Source: Denitromonas iodatirespirans
GTDB taxonomy: Bacteria; Pseudomonadota; Gammaproteobacteria; Burkholderiales; Rhodocyclaceae
Length of the DNA: 64,000 nucleotides
Assembly (NCBI RefSeq): GCF_018524365.1
Contig: NZ_JAEKFT010000009.1
Location: 62,001-126,000 of the forward strand
Direction of reading: 5' to 3'
In this document: piece after piece, positions 29,310-42,177 of the stretch
Numbering within the stretch: position 1 is the stretch's first letter
How the letters are laid out: every line of letters starts with the position of its first letter
Program-made: the position numbers and the translations under genes
Notes under the pieces: generated by a model
Databases searched by the model: none
The model's input: only the letters and a program-made list of their open reading frames with translations
What the model was told of the DNA's origin: nothing

Positions 29310-29975
29310 ATGGCGCAGACCATCCAGTTGTTGATGAGCACCCCGGTCACGCACGACACCAAGCGCTTGGTGTTCACGCGGCCGGACGATTTTGATTTCA
29401 CGCCGGGCCAGGGCGTCGAACTGGCCATCGACCTGCCCGAGTGGCGTGACGAGAAACGCCCCTTCACGCCCACCTCGCTCAGATCGGACCGCGTCCTGGA
29501 GTTCACCATCAAGGGCTATGCCGATCACGACGGCATGACCAAGAAGCTGCATACCCTGCAGCCCGGCGCGACGCTGACGATCTCCGAGCCCTTCGGCACC
29601 ATCGCCTATCGCGGGCCGGGCGTGTTCGTTGCCGGTGGCGCGGGCATCACGCCCTTCATCGCCATCCTGCGCGAGCTCGCGCAGGCGGGCACGATCGCCC
29701 GGCACAGCCTGATCTTCAGCAACAAGACGCCGGCCAACATCATCTGCCAGCAGGAGTTGATGGCTTACCTGGGCGAGCGATGCTGCTTCACGTGCACCGG
29801 CGAGTCGGCGCCCGGGCTGGCGTCACGCCGCGTGGACGAGAAGTTTCTGGCCGAGAAGATCAGCGATTTCGGGCAGAACTTCTATGTCTGCGGCCCGCCG
29901 GGTTTTACCGAGGCGGTGATGGCGGCGCTCGAATCGCTCGGCGCCGACCCGCAGCATCTGGTGTTCGAAGAATAG
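29310..29975 (+). CDS. FAD-dependent ferredoxin/flavodoxin-type reductase
   Basis: 221 residues. An FAD-binding barrel with RPFTPTS (flavin motif) at about 51-57 and a nucleotide-binding domain with GGAGITPFIAILREL (about 108-122) and FYVCGPPGF (about 191-199). It lacks a [2Fe-2S] domain, so it is a stand-alone ferredoxin-NADP reductase-like module passing electrons between NAD(P)H and an unknown partner. The ATG has a strong AAGGAGGAG ribosome site. It stands alone between ktrA and acnA. Confidence 0.85.
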   Translation: MAQTIQLLMSTPVTHDTKRLVFTRPDDFDFTPGQGVELAIDLPEWRDEKRPFTPTSLRSDRVLEFTIKGYADHDGMTKKLHTLQPGATLTISEPFGTIAYRGPGVFVAGGAGITPFIAILRELAQAGTIARHSLIFSNKTPANIICQQELMAYLGERCCFTCTGESAPGLASRRVDEKFLAEKISDFGQNFYVCGPPGFTEAVMAALESLGADPQHLVFEE

Positions 29976-30054
29976 CCGGTGGGCATGCCTGATCGGCGGC
30001 CCGCCAGATGAGCCACTAGACTGAAATGTGAATAAGAACCCGGGAGAGCACGCC

Positions 30055-32787
<2,733 letters not shown>

Positions 32788-32989
32788 TGGCCGGGCCGGC
32801 ACAACAGCGCGGGATGAAGCGCCCCAGGGCGGATTGCCCTCATGCAACATCGAGTACGCGGGACATTGTCGACGATCTGCCGATCGTTCCGGATCAGGTT
32901 GGTCGACCGTCCCCAGGGAAGAAACTGCTCCGAACCGCAGGCCGTACGCGGTGGTCCAACCCGTCTCGAAGCGAGAAACGGAACTGGCC

Positions 32990-33940
32990 ATGCGAACGCC
33001 CGGCATGACATGCCCGCGCGCTGTTTCCCGTTTTGCGGCCGCGCGCCGCCGCTTTCTGGGCGGGGCGATGCTGGCGGCACTGGGGGTGCCGGCGGCGGCG
33101 ATCTTGCGCCGGCCGGTGCCCACCACCGGCGAGCGCCTGCCGGCCATCGGCATGGGCACCTGGATCACCTTCGACGTCGGCCGAGGCGGCTTGCTGACGG
33201 CGAGCGAGGCGCTCACGACCCGCTGGCAGATTCTGCAGGCCTTCTTCGCCGCGGGCGGACGCTTGATCGATTCCTCCCCGATGTACGGCAGCGCCGAGGC
33301 GGTGCTGGGGGAGTTGCTGCCACAAAGCCCGGGCGCCGCAGCGCTCTTTTCTGCCACCAAGGTGTGGACGCCGGGGCGTTGGCTGGGCGAGCAGCAGATG
33401 GCGCACTCGCTGGCGCTATGGGGGCTACCGCGCTTCGATCTGATGCAGATCCACAACCTGCTCGACTGGGAGGCGCACCTGCCCGTGCTGCGCCGCATGA
33501 AGGCCGAGGGGCAGCTGCGCTACCTGGGGATCACCACCTCGCACGGCCGCCGGCAGGGAGAGTTCGCGACGTTGATGCGGCGCGAAGCTTTCGACTTCGT
33601 CCAATTCACCTACAACATCGCCCACCGGGGCGCCGACGCGCGCCTGCTGCCGCTGGCGGCGGAGCGCGGCTGTGCGGTGATCATCAACCGGCCCTTCGAC
33701 GGCGGGCGGCTGTTCGACCATGTGCGCGGCAGGCCGTTGCCCGGCTACGCAGCCGAGATCGGCTGTGCGAACTGGGCGCAGATTTTCCTGAAATTCGTCA
33801 TTTCGCATCCGGCGGTCACCTGCGCGATTCCGGCTACCTCACAGCTGGCGCACATGCACGAGAACATGGGCGCGCTGTCGGGGCCGCTGCCGGACGCGGC
33901 CTTGCGCCGCTACATGGCCGAGGCGTTCGACCGCCTGTGA
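32990..33940 (+). CDS. Tat-exported aldo/keto reductase
   Basis: 316 residues from the ATG at 32990. The N-terminus has a twin-arginine signal (AARRRFLGGAMLAALGVPAAA), so export through Tat to the periplasm is predicted. The mature part is an aldo/keto reductase barrel with the catalytic tetrad recognisable: Asp and Tyr in LIDSSPMYG, Lys in SATKVW and His in MQIHN. Secreted aldo/keto reductases are less common than cytoplasmic ones; the substrate and electron donor in the periplasm are unknown. Two other in-frame ATG codons nearby leave the exact start uncertain, but all keep the Tat motif. Confidence 0.82.
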   Translation: MRTPGMTCPRAVSRFAAARRRFLGGAMLAALGVPAAAILRRPVPTTGERLPAIGMGTWITFDVGRGGLLTASEALTTRWQILQAFFAAGGRLIDSSPMYGSAEAVLGELLPQSPGAAALFSATKVWTPGRWLGEQQMAHSLALWGLPRFDLMQIHNLLDWEAHLPVLRRMKAEGQLRYLGITTSHGRRQGEFATLMRREAFDFVQFTYNIAHRGADARLLPLAAERGCAVIINRPFDGGRLFDHVRGRPLPGYAAEIGCANWAQIFLKFVISHPAVTCAIPATSQLAHMHENMGALSGPLPDAALRRYMAEAFDRL

Positions 33941-34119
33941 TCCATCGCGGTGGGATCTCCGGCTTCAATACGACAAACCCATTTCGCAGACCGATGCGTT
34001 TGACGGCTGCCGGCGCGGGCGGGGATACTCCCGCCCTTGCCGTCCGGGCGTTCGTCCGGCACGCTTCTTTTTCCGTCTCGCCGCATGTCGTTGCCAGACC
34101 CCGCTGGAGTTCCACCCGC

Positions 34120-36051
<1,932 letters not shown>

Positions 36052-36069
36052 GGGCGCGCCGCTCGCGCT

Positions 36070-37434
36070 TCAGGCGGCGCGTGCCGTGCACTCGGGGGCG
36101 GCGTCGAGCCGCGCGAGCGCGGCCTTGAGCGCCGCGAAGCAGTCGGCGTCGATGGCGGTGCCGACGTTCTCGGCCATGATCTCCAGGGTCTTCGGGATCG
36201 GAATCGCACCGCGGTAGGGGCGCTCGGCGGTGATCGCGTCGAAGATGTCGGCGGTGGTGATGATGCGGGTCTCGAGCGAGATGTTCTTGGCCGTTAGGCC
36301 GCGCGGATAACCGCCGCCGTCGAGCCGCTCATGATGCGCGGCCGATACCCGCGCCAGTTCGGCAAAGGCGGGGATGCGTTTCAGGATCGTCTCGGTGTGG
36401 GTGGCATGCAATTGCACGGCCGCCCATTCGTCGGCGTCGAGCTTGCCGGGCTTGTCGAGGATGGCATTCGAGACACCGAGCTTGCCCACGTCGTGCAGTA
36501 GCGCGCCGCGCCGGAGCCAGCGCCGGCGCCCGGCCGACAGGCCCAGCGTTTCGGCCACCATGTCGGTGTAGAGCGCCACGCGCGCGCTGTGCCCCGAGGT
36601 GTAGGGGCTCTTGGCGTCGACCACCTGGCCGAAGGCGGCGGCGATCTCGTCGAGGTAGTCGTCGTCCAGCGCCACTTCGGCGCGGCCCGGCTCCAGCGCA
36701 AAGACTGCGGCATCGAGACCGGGGTCGGACAACATCGCCCAGAAGGCCGGGTCGGCACCGACCCGCCCGAGCGCCGCCACCAGCGAGGGGTCGAACCAAT
36801 CGCCGGCGCGCGCCTCGGTCTCGGCCAGCGCCGCCGCGGCGCCGTCGGCGGTGTGGAACACATCGACCACCTGGGCCAGCAGCGCGATGCGCGCATACAG
36901 CGGAATCGCCTCGCCGGCCAGCCGGTCGGGCCGGCCGCCGCCGTTCCAGTGCTCGTCGAGCGCGTGCACGCCCATCGCCACCCGCTCGCCGAAACGCAGC
37001 TGCCGGGCAATGTCGGCGCCGCGCTGGCAGCGGGTCTGGATCAGTTCCTGGGCGATGCGCTCGCCGTCGCGGAAGATCGTCAGCAGGGCGCGGAAGCGCT
37101 CGGCCAGCCCGGTTTTCAGGCCGGTGTGCTGCAGCACGAAATTGAGCACCTGGGGCAGGCTGCCGTCGACCCGCTTGAAGTCATGCTTGAACTGCCGATC
37201 GTCGACCAGATACAGCTCGCAGATGCGCGCCGCATTGCTGCTACAGCCCAGATCCTTGAGCAGCAGGGTGTAGTACAGCTCCCACAGGCTCGCGTCGTCG
37301 AGCCCGATCTCGCGGCCGATATGGACGCCGATCCAGCAGCAGCGCACGCAATGGCCGGGCGGCTGGCCCTCGGTCATGTCGAGGGCGTGGCTGAGCGCGC
37401 CGATGAGTTGGGACAGCTTGAGTGACTTCGGCAT
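36070..37434 (-). CDS. HD-GYP domain protein with a degenerate N-terminal HD domain
   Basis: 454 residues. The C-terminal half is a complete HD-GYP phosphodiesterase domain: LLHDVGKLGVSNAILDKPGKL (His314, Asp315) and HHERLDGGGYP at 367-377, so c-di-GMP hydrolysis is expected. The N-terminal half looks like a second, decayed copy: LLKDLGCSSNAARI at 58-71 has Lys-Asp in place of His-Asp, and DEHWNGGGRPDRL at 160-172 has GRP in place of GYP. Such tandem proteins are seen in Azoarcus-like genomes. No receiver or membrane segment. It sits convergent to the ABC-F gene, divergent from nothing close, and 86 bp downstream of the B12-regulator gene. Confidence 0.88.
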   Translation of the reverse strand: MPKSLKLSQLIGALSHALDMTEGQPPGHCVRCCWIGVHIGREIGLDDASLWELYYTLLLKDLGCSSNAARICELYLVDDRQFKHDFKRVDGSLPQVLNFVLQHTGLKTGLAERFRALLTIFRDGERIAQELIQTRCQRGADIARQLRFGERVAMGVHALDEHWNGGGRPDRLAGEAIPLYARIALLAQVVDVFHTADGAAAALAETEARAGDWFDPSLVAALGRVGADPAFWAMLSDPGLDAAVFALEPGRAEVALDDDYLDEIAAAFGQVVDAKSPYTSGHSARVALYTDMVAETLGLSAGRRRWLRRGALLHDVGKLGVSNAILDKPGKLDADEWAAVQLHATHTETILKRIPAFAELARVSAAHHERLDGGGYPRGLTAKNISLETRIITTADIFDAITAERPYRGAIPIPKTLEIMAENVGTAIDADCFAALKAALARLDAAPECTARAA

Positions 37435-37521
37435 CGGGTGCCGCTCCTACAAGGCGGGGGACGAGGCCCCGTACCCGAGGGTCTACGGCGGCGCCGATCG
37501 GGACTTGACCGGTGCCGGGGC

Positions 37522-38427
37522 TCAGCCGTGGGTGGCCAGCCAGTCGCGCAGCGCGGCGGTGGTGTCGTCGAGCGAGTGCAAGACCCGCAAGCGCTCGGCC
37601 GCGCTCACCCGCGCCACGCCGTCGCCGCCCACCCACAGCTCGGTGTGCCCGGGCAGCAGCGCCTGCAACTGCGTGATCAGCGCGCCGATCTGGCGTTGCG
37701 GAAAGGCGGACGAGAACGACAGCGCCACGATATCGGCCCGGTGGGCATCGGCGGCCCGGCCGATGTCCTGCAGCGGCGTCTGGGTGCCGAGCGGGATGCA
37801 GTCGGCACCTTCCAGCGCCAGCAGGGCCTCGACCATCAACAGGCCGAGGGCGTGTTCCTCGTCGGGCACGCTGGTGAGCACGATGCGCGGCCGGCGGGCG
37901 CCGCCGGGCAGGGTGGCGATGGCCTGGCGCAGCAGGCGCTTGGTCAGTTCGGTGAACAGATGCTCTTCGAACACTTCGAAACTGCCGTCTTCCCAGGCCG
38001 TGCCGACCCGCCGGGTCAGCACCGCCACCGTGTGCTGGACAAAATCCTGAAGGCCCTGGCGGGCCAGTCGCTGCTGCATGGCGTGCTGGTAAGCGGCGGC
38101 ATCATGTTGCTTGATCAGGCCCAGCAATTCCGCCAGCGCTTCGTCCTCGGGGCCGGCCTCGGCCTCGCGCACGGCTGCCCGGCGCGGCCCCAGCGCGGCA
38201 AGGGTTTCGGGCGAGGCGGCGAGCAGCTTGCCCGGGCGATGGCCCAGATCCATCAAGCGTTTGACGCGGCGCAGATGCTCCACCTGTTCGGGCGGGTAGA
38301 TGCGCTCGCCGTTGGCGTCGCGGCCCGGGGTGGGGAAGCCGTAGCGGCGCTCCCACATGCGCAGTACGTCCTTGGACAGACCGGTGTCGCGCTCGACGGC
38401 GGCAATGCTGAAAGCGGGGGTTTCCAT
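37522..38427 (-). CDS. MerR-type B12-dependent (CarH/LitR-like) photoreceptor regulator
   Basis: 301 residues. A MerR winged helix (FSIAAVERDTGLSKDVLRMWERRYGFP, residues 6-32) is followed by a four-helix and Rossmann B12-binding module. The key residues of CarH are all present: Trp145 followed after nine residues by Glu155-His156 (W-x9-EH, the light-sensing signature) and E-x-H-x2-G at 190-195 with His192 as lower cobalt ligand. CarH/LitR proteins bind adenosylcobalamin, repress in the dark and release DNA in light. Divergent from a DUF1365 gene, a frequent member of light-induced operons, with a palindrome in the gap. The ATG at 38427 has AGGA at good spacing. Confidence 0.88.
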   Translation of the reverse strand: METPAFSIAAVERDTGLSKDVLRMWERRYGFPTPGRDANGERIYPPEQVEHLRRVKRLMDLGHRPGKLLAASPETLAALGPRRAAVREAEAGPEDEALAELLGLIKQHDAAAYQHAMQQRLARQGLQDFVQHTVAVLTRRVGTAWEDGSFEVFEEHLFTELTKRLLRQAIATLPGGARRPRIVLTSVPDEEHALGLLMVEALLALEGADCIPLGTQTPLQDIGRAADAHRADIVALSFSSAFPQRQIGALITQLQALLPGHTELWVGGDGVARVSAAERLRVLHSLDDTTAALRDWLATHG

Positions 38428-38502
38428 GGGTATCCTGCCCAAGCGCGTGGCGCTCATTGACGGCATTTTTCGATGAGGCTATCGTAGCGGCCATGAGCTT
38501 TA

Positions 38503-38515
38503 TTGTCTAGGACAA
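38503..38515. promoter_or_regulatory. Candidate operator palindrome TTGTC-TAG-GACAA
   Basis: Perfect 5-bp arms in the divergent region between the CarH-like regulator and the DUF1365 gene. MerR-family regulators bind such dyads between promoter elements. Binding is inferred only from position. Confidence 0.5.
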
Positions 38516-38571
38516 AAAGCGTCGTCGCCTGGCACGTTCGCCGAGTCGCCGATGCCATCAGGAGCGCCCCC

Positions 38572-38646
38572 ATGAATACCGCGACGATCGTCGCTCCCTG
38601 CCGCCAGCACGAGGCCGACGCCGAACTGCCGGGGTTGGCGCCCTGA
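38572..38646 (+). CDS. 24-codon open frame coupled to the DUF1365 gene (leader or gene remnant)
   Basis: An ATG with GGAG seven bases before it opens a frame of 24 codons (starting MNTATIVAP, ending ELPGLAP) whose TGA overlaps the ATG of the DUF1365 gene (ATGA). The good ribosome site and overlap suggest that it is translated and couples initiation of the next gene. It may be a short leader peptide or the 5' scar of a larger gene lost by deletion; light-induced DUF1365 operons usually contain other genes at this place. No family can be recognised. Confidence 0.45.
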   Translation: MNTATIVAPCRQHEADAELPGLAP

Positions 38647-39416
38647 TGCGCATGGATACACGCCCGCGCCTGTTCGTCGGCCAGGTCCATCATCGTCGTC
38701 TGCGCCCGGCACACAACGCCTTCACCTATCCGGTGTTCTATGTGCAGCTACCGGTGGCCGAGCCGGCGGCCACCCGCGGGCCGATGTTCGCCGTCGACCG
38801 CTGGGGCGTGCTCGGTTTTCGCACCGCCGACCATGGCCCGCGTGATGGCAGTGCGCTGGCGCCCTGGATCCGTGCCCGCCTGCGCGAGCGCGGCCTGCCC
38901 GACGACGGGCCGGTGATGCTGCAGTGTTTTCCGCGCGTGTTCGGCTATGTGTTCAACCCGGTCAGCTTCTGGTTCTGCCATAGGCCGGACGGCGCCCTGA
39001 TCGCCGTGCTGGCCGAGGTGAACAACACCTTCGGCGGCCGTCACAGCTACCTGCTGCACCACCCCGACGGCGCACCGCTGCGCGACGGCGAAACGCTGGC
39101 CGCCGACAAGGTCTTTCATGTATCGCCCTTCTGCGAGGTCGTGGGCCGCTATCGTTTCCGCTTTCATCTCGACGGCGCGATGCCGCGGGTGCACATCGAC
39201 TATGACGACGCCGAGGGCGAATTGCTGCGCACCGTCATCGCCGGCCGGCCACAGCCCTGGGGCACCCGTCGCTTGCTGGGCGCCTTTTTGCGCATGCCGT
39301 TTCTGACCGCCGGCGTGATGCTGCGCATCCACTGGCAAGCATTCCGGCTATGGGTCAAGGGCGTGCCCTTTCGCGGAGCGACACCGCCGCCGCGGCCAAG
39401 GCTCGGGAAGCCCTAG
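38646..39416 (+). CDS. DUF1365 family protein
   Basis: 256 residues with the family pattern: an N-terminal VGQVHHRRLRPAHNAFTYPVFY, FPRVFGYVFNPVSFWFCH, EVNNTFGGRHSYLL and a C-terminal segment FLTAGVMLRIHWQAFRLW. DUF1365 proteins are conserved proteins of unknown biochemical role found with FAD-dependent oxidoreductases and cyclopropane-fatty-acid synthase-like methyltransferases in furan-fatty-acid or light-stress operons. Here those partners are missing and only the CarH-like regulator is next to it. Its stop codon shares CTAG with that of the convergent NosR-like gene. Confidence 0.82.
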   Translation: MRMDTRPRLFVGQVHHRRLRPAHNAFTYPVFYVQLPVAEPAATRGPMFAVDRWGVLGFRTADHGPRDGSALAPWIRARLRERGLPDDGPVMLQCFPRVFGYVFNPVSFWFCHRPDGALIAVLAEVNNTFGGRHSYLLHHPDGAPLRDGETLAADKVFHVSPFCEVVGRYRFRFHLDGAMPRVHIDYDDAEGELLRTVIAGRPQPWGTRRLLGAFLRMPFLTAGVMLRIHWQAFRLWVKGVPFRGATPPPRPRLGKP

Positions 39417-41533
39417 CGCGGCAGTGTTGCACTGGCGGCGGTCCGTCGCCGGGGTGCCGCCGGGGCGACCCGCCGCCCCTTGCGCCGGTACAGCAGCAGC
39501 GGCGCGCAGCGCTCGGCGTCATGGTAGATGCCGATACAGTCCAGGCACTGGAAGCAGTCGTCGTAGCGGATCGTGCCGTTGCGGTCGATGGCGTCATAGG
39601 CGCAGCGATGGCGGCAGGTTTGGCAGGGTTGGCCGCATTCGGCGCGGCGCGGCAGCCAGGCGAAGCGGCGCAGCTTGCCGCCGATGACCATCGCTGCGCC
39701 GAGCGGGCACAGGTAGCGGCAGAAGAACTTGTAGTACAGCGCGCCGAGCACCAGCAGGCCGAGCGCGTAGAGCACGAAGGGCCAGGCGCGGTCGAAGCCG
39801 ACGGTGATGGCGGTCTTGAAGGGCTCGACCTCCACCAGCCGCTCGGCCAGCGCCGGCGCCAGCGCGGCGCAGAGCAACAGCGTGAGCAGGATGACGTAGC
39901 GCCCGTGGTCGAGCACGCGCGCCAGGGCCGGCGGCAGCCGGCGCGGGCGCAGGCCGAGCCGCGCGCCGATCAGCGCGGCGAACTCCTGCAGCGCGCCGAA
40001 GGGGCACAACCAGCCGCAGAAGGTGCCGCGCCCCCAGACGAAGAAGCTCACCAGCGTGAAGGCGATGACCAGCAGCGACACCGGGTCGTAGAGAAAACTG
40101 GTGAGCGTCTGGCCAGCGGCCAGCGTCTTGACCGCGCCGGTCAGCTGCACGATCGACAGCTGGCCCTGCGCATACCAGCCCAGATAGACCAGCGTGAACA
40201 GCAAAAAGCCGAGGCGGAAGCGCCGCAGCCGTGTGGCCGACACGCTCAGCCAGCGCGGCCGCGCCAAGGCGAGGCTGAGCAGCACCAGTGCGGCGGCGAT
40301 CACCGACAGCTCGATCGCGCGCTCGCGCCAGGCGATCAGCCAGTCCGGCAGCGGTGCGGGCGGAAAGTGAAAGTAGGCGGCCGGTGGGGTGTAGTCGAGC
40401 GTGGCTTCGCGCAGCACACGCTGCGGCAGGATCTGCCCGTGTTCGCGGGTGAAGCTCAGCGAGAACTGCTGTTCGGCGCCCGGGTCGAGACCCGACAGCG
40501 GCGATGTGCGCAGCACCAGCGCCGCGTTGAGCGGCGGCGCGCCGGGCGGTGGGGGCGGGGCGATGTCGAAGTCGCGCAGCTCGAAGGGGGTGCCGGCCTG
40601 GCGCAGGCCGAGCCGGGCGGGGGAGGTGCCGCGCACGAATTGCGCGTCGATGAAGCTGTCCGGGCCGGCGGTGGCCACCCACCAGGCGTGCTGGCCGGGT
40701 TCGAGAAAGCTGCGCAGGTGCGCGTAGCCGGCCTCGCCGAGCAGGGCGCGGCCGATGGTCGGTGGGTTGAGGTAGGCGACGTACAGCTCGGTGACTGTGG
40801 CGTCCGGCGGGTCGCGCCCGGCGCCGTCGCTGTCGGCGAACAGGGCGTCGACATCGGCATGGCTGAGGCGCAGATGGGCGATGGACCCGTCGGCCAGCAG
40901 CGCGTCGAAGCTGCGCGCGTCGTAAACATCGTCGCGCACCTCGGCCGGTGGCGCCTGCTGCGACGCGCCGGCAAAGCCGAGGCGCGCGCGGGCCACGGCG
41001 AGGGCTGCGGTGAGCACGGTCTGGTTGGCGATGCGCACCGAGGCGGTGGCCTTGGTGACGCCGTCGAGCACCACGCGGCCATCGTCGCCGCGCGCGCCGC
41101 GCTCGCCATAGGCGGTGGACACGGTGATCGGGCGGCTCAGGGTGAGGCCGGCGTATTGCGCCAGAAAGTCGCGCAGCGGCGCTTCGCCCAGGCCGCTGAG
41201 GAAAACCGGCTCATGCTGGCGCAGCAACTCGACGCTCACCAGCGTGCCCTTGCTGTCGATGTGGATGAGCAGGTTGTAGGGCGTGCCTTCGAAGCCGGGG
41301 ATCGGCGCCAGGTCGATGGATTCGAACACCCAGCCGACCGGCCCGGCCTCGGGCGTGAGCTCGCTGGTGATCGGCCAGGCGGGCGTGTCCACGGGCTGCT
41401 CGCCGACCTGCAGCGGCGGCGAGATGCGCCGCGCGACATCGGCCCGGCTGAGCTGACCGGCGCCGGCCACCGCTGTCAGCAAGGCCAGCCCGGCGAAGGC
41501 GAGCGCGCGCAGCGCCCGAAGACGTTGGGTCAC
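39413..41533 (-). CDS. NosR/NirI-like membrane flavoprotein with polyferredoxin-type Fe-S domain
   Basis: 706 residues from a GTG that overlaps the stop of the upstream regulator gene (GTGA). An N-terminal helix leads to a periplasmic FMN-binding domain with a flavinylation-like motif DGVTKAT at 157-163. Several membrane helices follow (from about 385), with the NapH/NosR cysteine loops FCGWLCPFGALQEF and FCRYLCPLGAAMVIGG. The C-terminus has ferredoxin-like clusters CGQPCQTCRHRC and CFQCLDCIGIYHDAERC. NosR and NirI move electrons across the inner membrane to periplasmic enzymes. No nos or nir genes are near; it closes an operon with a two-component system, TonB receptor and SoxYZ/MBL genes, so it may feed or drain electrons for the alcohol-dehydrogenase system. 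Confidence 0.88.
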   Translation of the reverse strand: MTQRLRALRALAFAGLALLTAVAGAGQLSRADVARRISPPLQVGEQPVDTPAWPITSELTPEAGPVGWVFESIDLAPIPGFEGTPYNLLIHIDSKGTLVSVELLRQHEPVFLSGLGEAPLRDFLAQYAGLTLSRPITVSTAYGERGARGDDGRVVLDGVTKATASVRIANQTVLTAALAVARARLGFAGASQQAPPAEVRDDVYDARSFDALLADGSIAHLRLSHADVDALFADSDGAGRDPPDATVTELYVAYLNPPTIGRALLGEAGYAHLRSFLEPGQHAWWVATAGPDSFIDAQFVRGTSPARLGLRQAGTPFELRDFDIAPPPPPGAPPLNAALVLRTSPLSGLDPGAEQQFSLSFTREHGQILPQRVLREATLDYTPPAAYFHFPPAPLPDWLIAWRERAIELSVIAAALVLLSLALARPRWLSVSATRLRRFRLGFLLFTLVYLGWYAQGQLSIVQLTGAVKTLAAGQTLTSFLYDPVSLLVIAFTLVSFFVWGRGTFCGWLCPFGALQEFAALIGARLGLRPRRLPPALARVLDHGRYVILLTLLLCAALAPALAERLVEVEPFKTAITVGFDRAWPFVLYALGLLVLGALYYKFFCRYLCPLGAAMVIGGKLRRFAWLPRRAECGQPCQTCRHRCAYDAIDRNGTIRYDDCFQCLDCIGIYHDAERCAPLLLYRRKGRRVAPAAPRRRTAASATLPR

Positions 41534-42177
41534 ACTTCGATCAGGCCGCTGCGCACGGCGATCAGCGCCAGCTCGGCGGCGTTGCTGGCGTTGAGCTTCT
41601 GCTTGATGCGATACAGGTGGGTGCCGACGGTGCTCGGCGCCAGGTGGTGGGTGTCGGCCACCTCGGCCACCGACTGTCCACGCGCCAGCTGCTGGAAGAC
41701 GGCGAACTCCTTCTCCGACAGACAGGCCGCCGGATCGCTGTCGGCGAACTGGGCCAGCGCCAGACGCGGGGCCAGCTCGGGGTCGATATAGCGCTCGCCG
41801 CGGGCCACACAGCCGACTGCGCGCACCAGTTCCTCGGGCCGCGCGCGCTTGCACAGGTAGCCGGTGGCACCGGCCTTGAGCGCGCGAGCGGGGATCTGCA
41901 TGTCGTCATGCGCCGAGAGCATCAGCACGCGGGTGCCGCGGTGGCGGGCGATCAGGCGCTCCAGCGTGGCCAGGCCGCCCTGGCCGGGCATGGAGACATC
42001 CATGATCAGCGCGTCGGGCCGGTGTTCGGCCACCTGGGCGAGGGCCTGCTCGCCGCTCTCGGCTTCGGCCACCACGGTGGCGCCGGCGCCTTCGAGGAGC
42101 AGGCGAAAGCCCATGCGTACGACGGCATGGTCGTCGGCGATGACCAGGCGCAGGCCGGTCAGGGGGTGGGTGCTCAT
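41530..42177 (-). CDS. NarL/FixJ-type response regulator
   Basis: 215 residues: receiver with LVIADDHAVV at 11-20, Asp60 in LIMDVSMPGQ, and a LuxR-type helix-turn-helix (LSEKEFAVFQQLARGQSVAEVADTHHLAPSTVGTHLYRIKQKL, about 153-197). It is coupled on both sides by 4-base overlaps: ATGA with the kinase gene and GTGA with the NosR-like gene. It is the likely regulator of a quinoprotein operon, comparable with the PedR/ErbR-type regulators of alcohol-dehydrogenase clusters in Pseudomonas, though orthology cannot be judged by eye. Confidence 0.92.
   Translation of the reverse strand: MSTHPLTGLRLVIADDHAVVRMGFRLLLEGAGATVVAEAESGEQALAQVAEHRPDALIMDVSMPGQGGLATLERLIARHRGTRVLMLSAHDDMQIPARALKAGATGYLCKRARPEELVRAVGCVARGERYIDPELAPRLALAQFADSDPAACLSEKEFAVFQQLARGQSVAEVADTHHLAPSTVGTHLYRIKQKLNASNAAELALIAVRSGLIEV

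Noticed and set aside
32842-34119. In-frame upstream extension of the ABC-F gene
   Set aside because: It overlaps the aldo/keto reductase gene in another frame and encodes low-complexity Arg/Gly/Ala sequence; the ABC-F domain begins at 34120.
39413-41533. Denitrification (nos/nir) locus
   Set aside because: The NosR/NirI likeness is real, but no nosZ, nosD, nirS or related genes are present; the context is quinoprotein alcohol oxidation.
41534-41854. Upstream extension of the NosR-like gene
   Set aside because: It lies inside the response-regulator gene in another frame. The GTG at 41533 overlapping the TGA fits the coupling seen in the whole operon.
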